This document shows, one piece after another, positions 17,298-26,870 of a DNA stretch of 64,000 nucleotides (positions within the stretch are counted from its first letter, which is position 1; each line of letters opens with the position of its first letter). Under the pieces are notes generated by a model that was not told the DNA's origin, did no database searches, and worked only from the letters and a program-made list of their open reading frames with translations. The translations under genes were made by a program, and so were the position numbers. Origin of the DNA: Phycisphaerae bacterium (GTDB lineage Bacteria > Planctomycetota > Phycisphaerae > UBA1845 > Fen-1342); NCBI GenBank assembly GCA_030428945.1, contig JAUIEC010000003.1:1-64000 (forward strand). The letters are read 5' to 3'.

Positions 17298-20200
17298 ATG
17301 ACCTGCTCCCGGGCCCTGCCCGCGGAACCCTCTTCCGGTACCATCTCGGGCGTGACTCGGAAGCAACGTCGTTCGCAGTACTACGCGCTGGCGATTGGTG
17401 CGGTGACCACCGTGCTGATCTGCGGGGCGTATCTGACCGGGCGGCTCGAGCGGATCGAGCTGATGACGCTGGACTGGCGGTTCCGGACCGTGAGCGTCAT
17501 TCCGCAGAGTCCGCGGATCACCTGCATCGACATCGATGACGGCTCGATCGACCTGCACGGACGCTGGCCGTGGCATCGCGACGTGCAGGCCCACCTGCTG
17601 CGGCTGCTGGGTGAACTGGGGGCCCGGGCGATCCTGGTCGATCTGACCTGGAGCGAGGCCGAGGGACGCCGCGTTCGTGAGCGGCCCTACGCGGACCTGC
17701 TGGAGCCGCCGTTCGGCGATCGGCCGGACAGCGAGGCGATTCTCCCGGACTACCTGCTGCGGAACGCGATCGCAGGGACCGGCCAGACGTACCTGGCGTA
17801 CCACTACAAGCCGCGTGACCTGGAACGCAGCCCGCAGTTCCGGGCCGCTTTCCGGGCCCTGCAGCGCGGCGACGAGGCGGCCGCCCGGGCAGCCCTCGAC
17901 GAACTGGTGGCTTTGCGGTCGGCGTGGCCGATCCGCGACGAGGCACCGCCTCAGCCGGACGAGTGGCTGCAGCGGGCCCGACTGACGGCCGCCCTGGCCG
18001 CCGATCCGGAGGCCCGTCCGGGCGCGCTGGCGGCTTCGGCGGACTTCGGCGCGGACCTGGTCGAGCGCTACTACCTGCGGTGTCTGCGGGCGGCGCTGCG
18101 GGCCCGGATCGACGACTGGATCGAGGCGGACCCCTCCCGGCGGACGGGTGACCACGCCGCACTGATTCCGCAACTGTATGCCGAACTGACCGAGCGCCCG
18201 TTCGCGGACGACACGTCGCTGAAGGAAGCGCTGCTGATCTCCTATCGCGAAGCGCTCAGCGCCGAGGCCACCACGCGCGGGGCGCTGCCGCTGCGCCCCC
18301 AGGCCGCGCCGTTCGCGGCGCCGGTCGAGGGAGTCGTGCCGGTCTACTACCTGCACGCGCGGGCCGCGGCCGACTGCGGGTTCGTCGTGTTCGAGCCCGA
18401 TGTCGACGGCGTCATGCGGCGGATGCGCCTGCTCGTCCGCAGCGACGGGCGGATGCTCGTGCAGCTTGCCTTCCAGGTCGCCTGCGAGGTGCTCGAAGCC
18501 GACCCGGCCGACCTGCGCTGGGAACGCAACGCCATCGTGATTCCATCGCCGCACGGCGACCGGCGCCTGCAGCTTGACGCCGAGGGCCGCGTGCTGGTGC
18601 CGTGGGTTGCCCCGCCGCCGGCCGCGACCGAGGAGGACAGCAGTTCGTTCGTGCGGCTGTTCAAGCACCTGCCGGCCGCCCGCCTGCTCGACCTGGCCAG
18701 GCTCGACCAGCGGGCGGCCGAGAACGAGCGGGTCATCCGGGACACGCTGGAGCGGGTCTGCGCGGCCGACGTGCTGCCGGGCGCCGATGCGTACGTCGAG
18801 CAGCTTACGGCCTGGAAGGCGCTGTCGCGGGCGCGCGACCGGGCGGTGCTGGAGCGGCGGTCGTTTCCGGCCGAGGGCGCGGCGGACCTGCGGGCGCTGC
18901 GGGAGGCCCTGGACCGGCACGAGCGGGAGACGCTCGCGTTCATTCCCGAGACGCTGCGGGAACTGGAGCAGGTCAAGCCGGAGGAGATGAGCGATCAGCA
19001 GTTCGTCCTGTCCGGGATGCTGCCCGCCCTGCAGCAGGCGCTCGGCGAGGTGCAGCGGCAGCGGGCGGTGAACGAGCGGATCGCGGCCGACCTGGCGCAG
19101 CGACGGGCCGCGCTGGCCACGCAGTTGCAGGGCCAGGTCTGCCTGATCGGCTACACGGCCACGTCGCTGGCGGACATGGCGCCGCTGCCGACGGACAAGC
19201 GGGCCCCGGGCGTTTCGGCTCACGCGAACCTGATCAACGCGCTGCTGGTCGATCGATCGCTGGGCTGGACCGGGCCGGCGGTCAACGTGGTCCTGACGCT
19301 TCTGTGCGGGCTGGTGATCTCGCTGCTGTGCGCGTTGCGGAGTTCTCGCGAGAGCGTGGTCTACACGGTGGCCGCGCTGCTGGCGATCATCGTGTTCGGG
19401 TACTGGCTGCCGTTCCGGTACGCGGACCTGTGGGTGACGGTGACGCCGCCGATCCTGGCGGTGGTGCTGAGTTTCGCGGCGATCTCGGCGTTCTTCTACA
19501 TCTTCGTCGATCGCCAGCGGCGGCAGTTGTCGACGGCGCTCGGGCAGTACACCTCGCAGGCGATCGCCCGGCAGGTGGCCGATGATCCCGAGTTGTGCCA
19601 GCGGGCCGAGGTTCGCGAGGTCACGTCGATCTTCACGGACCTGAAGGGCTTCACGAGCATCTCGGAGCGGATCGGCGCGGCCCGCACGCAGGCGGTGCTG
19701 AACGCCTGCCTGGGGACCTTCACCGAGGTCATGCTGCGGCACGACGCGATGGTCAACAAGTTCATGGGTGACGGGATCTTCGCGTTCTGGAACCCGGTGA
19801 TCAATCCGCAGGACGATCACGCCCGGCGGGCCTGCGAGACGGCGCTCGATCTGCTCGTCGCGCTGCAGGCGCTCAAACACGAACACGCCGACGGCGGCGA
19901 GGACGCGTTCGCCGACCTGTTCCTGCGGGTCGGCATCGCGACCGGCAAGGCCGTCGTCGGACCGTGCGGATCCGACCAGAAGTGGGACTACACCTGCATC
20001 GGCGACGCGGTCAACCTGGCCGCGCGACTCGAATCCGCCAACAAGGCGTTCGGTACCCGGATCCTGGTCGGCGGACTCGCTCGCGAACGGGTCGGCGACC
20101 GCTTCCGGTTCCGCTCCATCGGCCGCGTGCAGGTCAAGGGAAAGACCGAGGGAGTGCCGGTATTCGAACTGCTCGGCCGGGCCGACGAGGTCTCGGCCGA

Positions 20201-20408
20201 ACGGCAGGCCTACGCGGATCGTTTCGGACAGGCCGTCGAACGCTTCCAGGCCCGCGACTGGCAGCAGGCCGGCGAGGCGTTCGAAGCCTGTCGCGCCGCC
20301 GCTCCGGCGGACGCGGCCGCGGAACTGTACCTCGAGACGATCGCGCAGTGGCGGCGCGACCCGCCCCCGGCCGACTGGAACGGTGCCGTCGAGTTGAAGG
20401 AGAAGTAG
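17298..20408 (+). CDS. CHASE2-domain class III adenylate/guanylate cyclase
   Basis: A 1036-residue membrane receptor cyclase. A first helix near residue 30 is followed by a large extracytoplasmic CHASE2 sensor (DWRFR.. ITCIDIDDGSIDLHGRWPWHRD.. ARAILVDLTW.., with the closing DMAPLPTDKRAPGVSAHANLINALL). Three membrane helices lie at about 661-738. The cytoplasmic cyclase domain has metal ligands D781 (FTDLKGF) and D825 (MGDGIFAF) and the NLAARLE motif, so catalysis is expected. A helical insert (about 470-620) makes the sensor long. The start has GGGAGG 5 bp upstream (17287-17292); GTG at 17352 is an alternative. It is divergent from vgrG with 131 bp between starts. Confidence 0.92.
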   Translation: MTCSRALPAEPSSGTISGVTRKQRRSQYYALAIGAVTTVLICGAYLTGRLERIELMTLDWRFRTVSVIPQSPRITCIDIDDGSIDLHGRWPWHRDVQAHLLRLLGELGARAILVDLTWSEAEGRRVRERPYADLLEPPFGDRPDSEAILPDYLLRNAIAGTGQTYLAYHYKPRDLERSPQFRAAFRALQRGDEAAARAALDELVALRSAWPIRDEAPPQPDEWLQRARLTAALAADPEARPGALAASADFGADLVERYYLRCLRAALRARIDDWIEADPSRRTGDHAALIPQLYAELTERPFADDTSLKEALLISYREALSAEATTRGALPLRPQAAPFAAPVEGVVPVYYLHARAAADCGFVVFEPDVDGVMRRMRLLVRSDGRMLVQLAFQVACEVLEADPADLRWERNAIVIPSPHGDRRLQLDAEGRVLVPWVAPPPAATEEDSSSFVRLFKHLPAARLLDLARLDQRAAENERVIRDTLERVCAADVLPGADAYVEQLTAWKALSRARDRAVLERRSFPAEGAADLRALREALDRHERETLAFIPETLRELEQVKPEEMSDQQFVLSGMLPALQQALGEVQRQRAVNERIAADLAQRRAALATQLQGQVCLIGYTATSLADMAPLPTDKRAPGVSAHANLINALLVDRSLGWTGPAVNVVLTLLCGLVISLLCALRSSRESVVYTVAALLAIIVFGYWLPFRYADLWVTVTPPILAVVLSFAAISAFFYIFVDRQRRQLSTALGQYTSQAIARQVADDPELCQRAEVREVTSIFTDLKGFTSISERIGAARTQAVLNACLGTFTEVMLRHDAMVNKFMGDGIFAFWNPVINPQDDHARRACETALDLLVALQALKHEHADGGEDAFADLFLRVGIATGKAVVGPCGSDQKWDYTCIGDAVNLAARLESANKAFGTRILVGGLARERVGDRFRFRSIGRVQVKGKTEGVPVFELLGRADEVSAERQAYADRFGQAVERFQARDWQQAGEAFEACRAAAPADAAAELYLETIAQWRRDPPPADWNGAVELKEK

Positions 20409-20594
20409 GCCGCTCGCCTGTCCGCGGGTGGTCCGCTATTCTGCCGGCGGCGACCGCCCGGCGCTGCCCGGGACCCGGACCGGCGATAGGGGGGTGGTGC
20501 CGCAGACCGGAAACAGCGGGCCTGCTCGCGTTCGTCTGCCCGCTCGATCAGCTTTGACGCAGGAACTCTGACCCAGCAAACAAGGGACCGAAAG

Positions 20595-22013
20595 ATGGCT
20601 ACGCCCGCAGGGCTGCGAATCGAATATGGCAACGTGCTGACCGGCGCGGTCGGCAAGACGCACGGACTGACCGCGGCCGAACTGAAGCGCGGCCAGGCGG
20701 AACTGAAGGAGCACGTCAGGCAGGTCGAGCGTGAGCGCAAGCAGGGGCAGCACCGTTACCGTGACCTGCCCGACGACAAGGCCATGCTGCGGGCGGTCAA
20801 GGCTGCCATCAAGCGCCGGCAGCCCGGCTGCGAGAACCTGGTGGTGCTCGGCATCGGCGGCTCGGCGCTCGGCAACATCGCGCTGCAGACCGCGCTGAAC
20901 CCGCCGCTCTACAACCTGATGTCCAGGCGTGATCGCAAGGGGCCCCGGCTGTTCGTGATGGACAACGTCGATCCGGTCCAGTTCGGCAACCTGCTGGACG
21001 TGCTCGGCGGCGAACTGAAGAAAACCGTCTTCAACGTCATCAGCAAGTCGGGCGAAACGGCCGAGACCGCCTCCGAGTTCCTGATCGTCCGCGACCTGCT
21101 GGCCCGCAAGCTCGGATCGAAGGGACTGGCCCGCCAGATCCTCGTGACCACCGACCCCGAGGCCGGCACCGCCCGCTCGATGGTCGAGGCCGAAGGGTAC
21201 GAGTCCCTGCCGGTCCCGCCCGGAGTCGGCGGACGCTTCTCGGTCCTCTCGGCCGTCGGGCTGTTCTCGGCCGGCATGTGCGGAATCAACATCAGCCAGT
21301 TGATGGCCGGCGCCGCCGAGATGAGCGCGCGGTGCGCGACGAGCGTGGTGCGCCGCAACCCGGCCGCGGTGCTCGCGCAGATCCTGTACGCGTACTACGT
21401 CCGCGGCAAGCGGATGCACGTGATGTTCCCGTACAGCTATCAGCTCAAGGACCTGGCCGACTGGTACCGGCAGTTGTGGGCCGAGTCGCTCGGTAAGTGC
21501 CTCGACCGCGACGGTCAGCCGTCGGTGGTCGGACCGACGCCGATCAACGCGCTCGGGGCGACCGATCAGCATTCGCAGGTGCAGTTGTATCGCGAGGGTC
21601 CGCGCGACAAGGTTTTCATCTTCCTGCAGGTCGACAAGTTCGACCGCGACGTGAAGATCGCCCGGCGGAAGGGGACCCCGGACACGCTCCGCTACCTGGA
21701 AGGGGCGTCGCTCGGGAAACTGCTGAACGCCGAGAAGGTCGCGACCGAGTACGCCCTGACCCGCAGCGAGGCGCCCTGCCTGACGATCCGCTTCCCCCGG
21801 ATCAACGCCCACACGGTCGGCCAGTTCATCATGCTGTGGGAAGCGGCCACGACTCTCTGCGGCTACCTGCTGAACCTGAATCCCTACGACCAGCCGGCCG
21901 TCCAGATGGGCAAGGACTTCACCTACGGCCTGATGGGAAAGACCGGTTACGAAAAGCAGGCCCGCCAGATCGCCAGATTCGCGTCCGCGGCCGCAGGGCG
22001 ATACAGCGTTTGA
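20595..22013 (+). CDS. pgi: Glucose-6-phosphate isomerase
   Basis: A 472-residue cytoplasmic enzyme interconverting glucose-6-phosphate and fructose-6-phosphate. SIS-fold motifs are present: GIGGSALG (86-93) and SKSGET (150-155) for phosphate binding, and the GPTPINALGATDQHSQVQLYREGP signature downstream. Length matches the shorter bacterial/archaeal-type Pgi. It is preceded by a 186-bp gap with nothing recognisable except a GC-rich stretch, and followed directly by an octamer repeat tract. With manC downstream it fits a route from glucose-6-phosphate towards GDP-mannose, although the isomerase and mutase for the intermediate steps are not here. Confidence 0.95.
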   Translation: MATPAGLRIEYGNVLTGAVGKTHGLTAAELKRGQAELKEHVRQVERERKQGQHRYRDLPDDKAMLRAVKAAIKRRQPGCENLVVLGIGGSALGNIALQTALNPPLYNLMSRRDRKGPRLFVMDNVDPVQFGNLLDVLGGELKKTVFNVISKSGETAETASEFLIVRDLLARKLGSKGLARQILVTTDPEAGTARSMVEAEGYESLPVPPGVGGRFSVLSAVGLFSAGMCGINISQLMAGAAEMSARCATSVVRRNPAAVLAQILYAYYVRGKRMHVMFPYSYQLKDLADWYRQLWAESLGKCLDRDGQPSVVGPTPINALGATDQHSQVQLYREGPRDKVFIFLQVDKFDRDVKIARRKGTPDTLRYLEGASLGKLLNAEKVATEYALTRSEAPCLTIRFPRINAHTVGQFIMLWEAATTLCGYLLNLNPYDQPAVQMGKDFTYGLMGKTGYEKQARQIARFASAAAGRYSV

Positions 22014-22016
22014 ATC

Positions 22017-22072
22017 AGGGAGCAAGGGAGCGAGGGAGCGAGGGAGCGAGGGAGCAAGGGAGGGAAGAGGCC
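22017..22072 (+). repeat. 8-bp-phased tract, AGCRAGGG unit
   Basis: Seven 8-bp units (AGCAAGGG, AGCGAGGG x4, AGCAAGGG, then degenerate) start 3 bp after the pgi stop codon. A complementary pyrimidine stretch (CCCTCGCTCCCTCGTTCCCT) lies at about 22146-22165, before manC, so an RNA hairpin is possible. Confidence 0.9.
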
Positions 22073-22246
22073 AGATCGAAGGGAGCGCATGCACCAGAGC
22101 AGGAAGGCCCGCGCCTCGACCGCGGCGGAGGCAGCGCGGCCTCTGCCCTCGCTCCCTCGTTCCCTGAACTTGGTACTTCCGCCCCTCGCGAGGTACGATC
22201 TGATCGCGGCCGGTGGTGAATCGGCCGGGAATGCGGAGAAGTCAGC

Positions 22247-23314
22247 ATGCGACACGCGGTGATCATGGCGGGCGGATCGGGGACCAGGCTCTGGCCGCTG
22301 AGTCGCTCGCGTCGGCCGAAGCAGTTGCTGCGGCTGTTTGACGGCAGTTCGCTGCTGCGACTGGCCCGTGAGCGTCTTCGCAACCTGTTCGACGCGGAGA
22401 ACATCTGGGTCGCGACCTCCGAACAGTATCTCGACAGTGTCGCCACCGCGCTGCCGAACCTGCCGCGCCAGAACCTGATCGGCGAGCCGATGGGCCGTGA
22501 CACCGCCAACGCCGTCGGCCTCGCGGCGCACCTGCTGCACCGCCGCGACCCGGACGCGACGATGGCCGTCTTCACGGCCGACCACCTGATCGAACCGCAG
22601 GATGTCTTCGACGATGCCATCCGCAACGGGCTCGAGGCGGCCGAGGCCAACCCCGAGGCGCTGGTCACCTTCGGCGTGACGCCGACCGAGCCGCACACCG
22701 GTTACGGCTACGTGCAGGTCGGCCAGCAGGTCGGCGGGGCCTACCGGGTCGAGTCCTTTCGTGAGAAGCCCGACCTCGAGACCGCCCGCGAATACGTCTC
22801 GTCCGGCAGCTACCTGTGGAACAGCGGCATGTTCGCCTGGAAGCTCAAGGCCATTCTCGCCGAGCTCGAGCGCTGCCTGCCGACCAACCACGAAACGCTC
22901 CGCGACCTGGTGGCCGAGTGGGAGTTCGTCAGCGGGACCCCGCAGGCGGCCGAGAAGTTCGGCGGCCTCGACAAGATCTCGATCGACTTCGGCGTGATGG
23001 AGAAGGCCCGGCAGGTGCTGACGGTCAAGATGGACTGCAAGTGGCTCGACCTGGGAAGCTGGACGTCGATCGCCGAGACGCGGGACCCGGACGAGAACGG
23101 CAACGTCTCGGTCGCGCCGAAGACGATGATCGTCGACGGCCGCAACAACATCCTCGTATCCGAAGACGACCACCTGCTGGTGACGCTCGGCGTCGACGAC
23201 CTGATCGTCGTGCACGCCGGCGACATCACCCTGGTCTGCCGCCGCGAGGACGCCCAGCGGGTCAAGGACCTCGTCGAAATGGCCCGCCAGCAACACGGCG
23301 AACCTTTTGCGTAG
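22247..23314 (+). CDS. manC: Mannose-1-phosphate guanylyltransferase
   Basis: A 355-residue nucleotidyltransferase making GDP-mannose from mannose-1-phosphate and GTP. The N-terminal signature MAGGSGTRLWPLSRSRRPKQ (7-26) binds nucleotide; FREKPDLETA and SGSYLWNSGMFAW are the family motifs that contact sugar phosphate. There is no C-terminal isomerase domain, so it is a monofunctional short-type enzyme. GGAGAA lies 7 bp before the ATG and a -10-like TACGAT at 22194-22199. It supplies activated mannose for envelope glycans. Confidence 0.93.
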   Translation: MRHAVIMAGGSGTRLWPLSRSRRPKQLLRLFDGSSLLRLARERLRNLFDAENIWVATSEQYLDSVATALPNLPRQNLIGEPMGRDTANAVGLAAHLLHRRDPDATMAVFTADHLIEPQDVFDDAIRNGLEAAEANPEALVTFGVTPTEPHTGYGYVQVGQQVGGAYRVESFREKPDLETAREYVSSGSYLWNSGMFAWKLKAILAELERCLPTNHETLRDLVAEWEFVSGTPQAAEKFGGLDKISIDFGVMEKARQVLTVKMDCKWLDLGSWTSIAETRDPDENGNVSVAPKTMIVDGRNNILVSEDDHLLVTLGVDDLIVVHAGDITLVCRREDAQRVKDLVEMARQQHGEPFA

Positions 23315-23343
23315 CGGGTGAACGCGCTCCCTGACGCCCCGAC

Positions 23344-23502
23344 GGTGCCCCACCTCGACCCGGGTGCCCCACCTTCGACCCGGGTGCCCCACCCTTAAGC
23401 GAGCGCCCGGGTGCCCCACCCTCGACCCGGGTGCTCCACCCTCGACCCGGGTGCCCCACCCTTAAGCGAGCGCAGCGAGCGGAAGGGTGGGGGACTGCGT
23501 TT
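23344..23502 (+). repeat. GGTGCCCCACC repeats with AGCGAGCGCAGCGAGC module
   Basis: Six GGTGCYCCACC units, 19-27 bp apart and mostly joined by CTCGACCCG, end in AAGCGAGCGCAGCGAGCGG followed by AAGGGTGGGGGACTGCGTT. The same terminal module occurs near 26952-26995, 33522-33584 and 37268-37321, always in plus orientation. The gap 23315-23697 consists of this, hairpin P2 and an octamer tract. Confidence 0.8.
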
Positions 23503-23531
23503 GATTCCGTCGACGGTCGGACCTGCCACGC

Positions 23532-23599
23532 GGTGCGGCATCGACGCCCGGGATTTCCGCGATCGATGCAGCCGCGGTCGGCCGCGTCGATGACGCACC
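23532..23599 (-). repeat. 68-bp hairpin element, copy P2
   Basis: Arms at 23532-23547 (GGTGCGGCATCGACGC) and 23584-23599 (GCGTCGATGACGCACC) with a 36-bp loop; opposite orientation to P1. Preceded by TGCCACGC, the conserved flank. Confidence 0.88.
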
Positions 23600-23672
23600 C
23601 GACGTCCCGCTTGCATGCCGCGTCGCTCAAGAGCTTAAGAGCAGGCACCAGGCACGCGAGGCCGCCGACTCC

Positions 23673-23705
23673 GTCACCCTTTCACCCATTCACCCTTTCA
23701 CTTCT
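23673..23705 (-). repeat. 8-bp-phased tract, GTGAAAGG unit, containing the lat stop codon
   Basis: Read on the minus strand, GTGAAAGG-GTGAATGG-GTGAAAGG-GTGACGG is perfectly 8-bp phased. The TGA stop of the lysine aminotransferase gene (23698-23700) is the TGA of the first unit, so the tract begins inside the coding end. Confidence 0.85.
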
Positions 23706-25041
23706 TTAGGGCAGCCCCGATCGACGCGTCGAGAATCTCGATGCCTTGTCCGAGGTCGTCCATCGTCACGTCCAGGACCGGGCGGAACCGCAGCGAACGG
23801 TCGCCGCAGATCAGGATCATCATGTTGTTCTCGTAGGCCTCGTGACGGATCGCGTCCCGCAGTTCCGGCGTCGCCACGTCGAAGGCGCACATCAGCCCCC
23901 GCCCACGCGCGGCCGTCACCTCGTCGTACTTCTCGGCCAGGCGGTGCAGACCGTCCAGCAGGAAGGCGCCGGCCTTCTGCACGTGTTCGAGCAGCTTCTC
24001 CTCGTGGATGACCTTCAGGCACTGCGTGGCCCGGACCATGTCCGTCAGGCTGCCGCCCCAGGTCGAGTTGATCCGCGACGGAACCGTGAAGCAGTTCTCG
24101 ACCTCGTCGACCCGCGGGCCGGCCATGATCCCGCACTGCTGCATCTTCTTGCCGAAGCTGAACACGTCCGGGACCGCCCCAAGCTGCTCGAAGGCCCACA
24201 TCGTGCCGGTCAGCCCGGTGCCGGTCTGGACCTCGTCGAAGATCAGCATGATCTCGTGCTGGTCGCAGATCTCACGCAGCCTGGCCAGGAACTCCGGGCG
24301 GAAGTGGTTGTCGCCGCCCTCACCCTGGATCGGCTCGATGATCAGGCAGGCGATGTCGTGCCCGTGCTGCTCGATGGCCGCCTCGATCTCCGCCACCGAC
24401 TGGGCTTCCCGGGCCGCCACGTCCTCGGTCCGCTGCGGTTCCGGCAGCGAGAAGTCGATCATCGGGTTGCTGACCCGCGGCCAGTCGAACTGCGGGAAGT
24501 ACATCGTCTTGCGCGGGTCGGGCGAATCCGTCAGGCTCAGCGTGTACCCCGTCCGCCCGTGGAACGCCCGCCGGAAGTGAATCACCTGGCTGCCGATCTC
24601 GCCCCGGCCGGCCGCGATGTTCTTGCGGACCTTCCAGTCGAAGGCGACCTTCAGAGCGTTCTCGACCGCCAGCCCGCCGCCATCAATGAAGAAGAAGTGC
24701 TTGAAGCCCGGCGGGGCCGCGATCTCGGAGAGGGCCTGGACGAAACGGGCGTACAGCGACGAGTACACGTCCGCGTTCGCGACCCGCGTGGTCGAGGCCG
24801 TCAGCAGCTTGGCCTGGAACTCCGGCTCGCGCAGGCGCGGATGATTGAACGACAGCGGCATCGACGCGAAGAACGAGTAGAAATCGAGGTACTCGCGGCC
24901 GGTGACCGCATCGTGCAGGTGCGAGCCGTGGCTGGCGTGCAGGTCGATGACGATCTCGAAGCCGTCGACGAGAATCCGGTCGCGGAGCACGTCCAGGGCG
25001 TCGTAGGCGGCCACATCCGGACTGAAATTGGTCGTGGTCAT
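23698..25041 (-). CDS. lat: L-lysine 6-transaminase
   Basis: A 447-residue class III aminotransferase that moves the epsilon-amino group of lysine to 2-oxoglutarate, giving allysine/piperideine carboxylate. Family-specific stretches: FIDGGGLAVENALKVAFDWK, FRRAFHGRTGYTLSLTDSPD, cofactor DE (269-270) and PLP lysine K298/K299 in FSFGKKMQQCG, then NSTWGGSLTDM. The ATG at 25041 has GGAGGA upstream. It is divergent from the degP gene (307 bp between starts). It probably serves lysine degradation or alpha-aminoadipate formation; the partner dehydrogenase is not in the window. Confidence 0.92.
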   Translation of the reverse strand: MTTTNFSPDVAAYDALDVLRDRILVDGFEIVIDLHASHGSHLHDAVTGREYLDFYSFFASMPLSFNHPRLREPEFQAKLLTASTTRVANADVYSSLYARFVQALSEIAAPPGFKHFFFIDGGGLAVENALKVAFDWKVRKNIAAGRGEIGSQVIHFRRAFHGRTGYTLSLTDSPDPRKTMYFPQFDWPRVSNPMIDFSLPEPQRTEDVAAREAQSVAEIEAAIEQHGHDIACLIIEPIQGEGGDNHFRPEFLARLREICDQHEIMLIFDEVQTGTGLTGTMWAFEQLGAVPDVFSFGKKMQQCGIMAGPRVDEVENCFTVPSRINSTWGGSLTDMVRATQCLKVIHEEKLLEHVQKAGAFLLDGLHRLAEKYDEVTAARGRGLMCAFDVATPELRDAIRHEAYENNMMILICGDRSLRFRPVLDVTMDDLGQGIEILDASIGAALKK

Positions 25042-25348
25042 GTTTGCTGATCCTCCAGGATCGACCATCGTAGCCGGACCTGCCGGCCGCCCACAACCTG
25101 GAGACTTATCAGACGATCACCGCCGCGCCCGAACCCGGCTGCCGGCCGCGTTGGCGGTGCTGGTCGCCGGCCGCTCCCTCGTCCCGGAAGTCATTCCGAA
25201 CCGGATCCGGCCCGCCGCGCGCCGGAAACGGTACTAGAATACCGACGTTCGAGCCGTGTCCCGGGCGCGACCCCGGGCGAATCGCGACCGCGCGGCGGCC
25301 TGCCCGGTACAACAGGGCGAGCCCGTCGGTCCGCAACGGAGACCAGAG

Positions 25349-26866
25349 ATGCATCGTTCCCGCCACATTCCCTGGCTGCTGTCGGTCCTGGGTGTTCTGC
25401 TGATCGTCGCGGTCGGGCTGCCCAGTCATCTGCTGGCCCAGCTTTCGAGCGCGGTCGAGCGTGGCCGGATCCAGGCCAGCCAGGAGGAACTGGCGCGGGT
25501 TGACGAGGTTTCGCAGGTCTTTCGGCTGGTGGCGAAGATCGCCCGCGGGGGCGTCGTGCACATCGAGGCCCGCGGCAACGTCGACTTCGCCCGTCTCGAG
25601 GAGATTCTCGAGGAGAAGAAGGACCTGGCCAGCCGGGCGCACGACCTGCAGGCCGGCGACGCGACGATCCCGCCGCGCCTGATTCGCGAACTCGAGGAAC
25701 TCGAGGCCGAGGAGGAGCGGATCAAGGACAAGCTGACCGGCGGAACGGGCAGCGGCGTGGTCTACGACGACGACGGGCACATCCTGACCAACAACCACGT
25801 GATCGACGGGCGCGACGAGATCGTCGTGCATCTGAGCGACGAGCGCGAGTACCCGGCCCAGGTGGTCGGGGTCGATCCCGAGACGGACCTGGCGCTGCTG
25901 CGGATCAACACGACCACGCTGCGTCCGCTGGTGTTCGGGGACTCGGACAAGGTCGAGGTCGGCGACTGGGTCCTGGCGGTCGGGGCACCGTTCGGGCTGG
26001 CCCAGAGCGTGACGCACGGCATCGTCAGTGCCCGCGGCCGCACCGGGATCAACACCGGAACGCGGCAGATCGTCTACCAGGACTTCATTCAGACCGACGC
26101 GGCGATCAACCCGGGCAATTCCGGCGGTCCGCTGCTGAACATCCGGGGCGAGGTGATCGGGATCAACACGGCGATCGCGACCAACGGCGATTCGTACAAT
26201 GCCGGCATCGCGTTCACGATTCCCTCGAAGATGGCCCGCAAGATCGCCGAGCGGCTGAAGGTCAGCAGGGAAGTCGCCCGCGGCTGGCTCGGCGTGCGGA
26301 TGGACGAGATCGAGAAGACCGACCGCAGCGTCTTCGCGGCCGACCGGGGTGGCGTGCTGGTGCTGGGACTGCTGCCGGACTCGCCGGCCGCCCGGGCGGG
26401 CGTTCAGGTTGAGGACGTGGTGACGGCGATCAACGACATTCCGATTCGCAGCAGCGACCAGATGCTGGCGGTCATCGCGGACATCTTCCCGGGCGAGAAG
26501 GCCAGCCTGGACCTGATGCGCGGCGGTCGCAGCACGCGCCTGGACGTGACGCTGGCCCGGCGGCCGACCCGCGAGCAGCCGGTCGGGCGGATGCGCTACG
26601 ACCACGAACTGCTCGAGACGCGGATGCGGACGATGCGGGCCTCGGAAGCGGAACTGCTCGGCTTCACCGAGAACGACCGCGGCGCCCTGGTGCTGCAGGC
26701 CACCGGCGATCTGCGGCGCGGCGACCTGATCACGGTCTGCAACGGGCGGATGGTCAAGACGGTCGCATCGCTGGCCGAACAGATTCGCCGGGCCGACAAC
26801 GGCAAGCTCACCCTGACCGTCAAAGACCCCGACGGCAAAACCCGCCAGGTCAGGCTGCAGCGATAA
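25349..26866 (+). CDS. degP: HtrA/DegP-type serine protease with two PDZ domains
   Basis: A 505-residue envelope protease with an N-terminal signal/anchor (PWLLSVLGVLLIVAVGLPSHLLA). The catalytic triad is visible: H150 (NNHVIDG), D180 (ETDLALLRI) and S258 (GNSGGP). Before the protease core, residues about 78-131 form a charged helical insert (FARLEEILEEKKDL.. ELEELEAEEERIKDKL) between the first strand and TGSGVV, unlike E. coli DegP. PDZ1 spans about 305-395 and a shorter, divergent PDZ2 about 410-505. The upstream 25042-25348 region contains a -10-like TAGAAT (25235-25240). It probably degrades or chaperones misfolded envelope proteins. Confidence 0.92.
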   Translation: MHRSRHIPWLLSVLGVLLIVAVGLPSHLLAQLSSAVERGRIQASQEELARVDEVSQVFRLVAKIARGGVVHIEARGNVDFARLEEILEEKKDLASRAHDLQAGDATIPPRLIRELEELEAEEERIKDKLTGGTGSGVVYDDDGHILTNNHVIDGRDEIVVHLSDEREYPAQVVGVDPETDLALLRINTTTLRPLVFGDSDKVEVGDWVLAVGAPFGLAQSVTHGIVSARGRTGINTGTRQIVYQDFIQTDAAINPGNSGGPLLNIRGEVIGINTAIATNGDSYNAGIAFTIPSKMARKIAERLKVSREVARGWLGVRMDEIEKTDRSVFAADRGGVLVLGLLPDSPAARAGVQVEDVVTAINDIPIRSSDQMLAVIADIFPGEKASLDLMRGGRSTRLDVTLARRPTREQPVGRMRYDHELLETRMRTMRASEAELLGFTENDRGALVLQATGDLRRGDLITVCNGRMVKTVASLAEQIRRADNGKLTLTVKDPDGKTRQVRLQR

Positions 26867-26870
26867 CGCG

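Noticed and set aside
22017..22072. KOPS or Chi-like octamer sites
   Set aside because: Such sites are dispersed and strand-biased, not tandem. Purine tracts occur here on both strands within short distances, and several unit sequences share the period.
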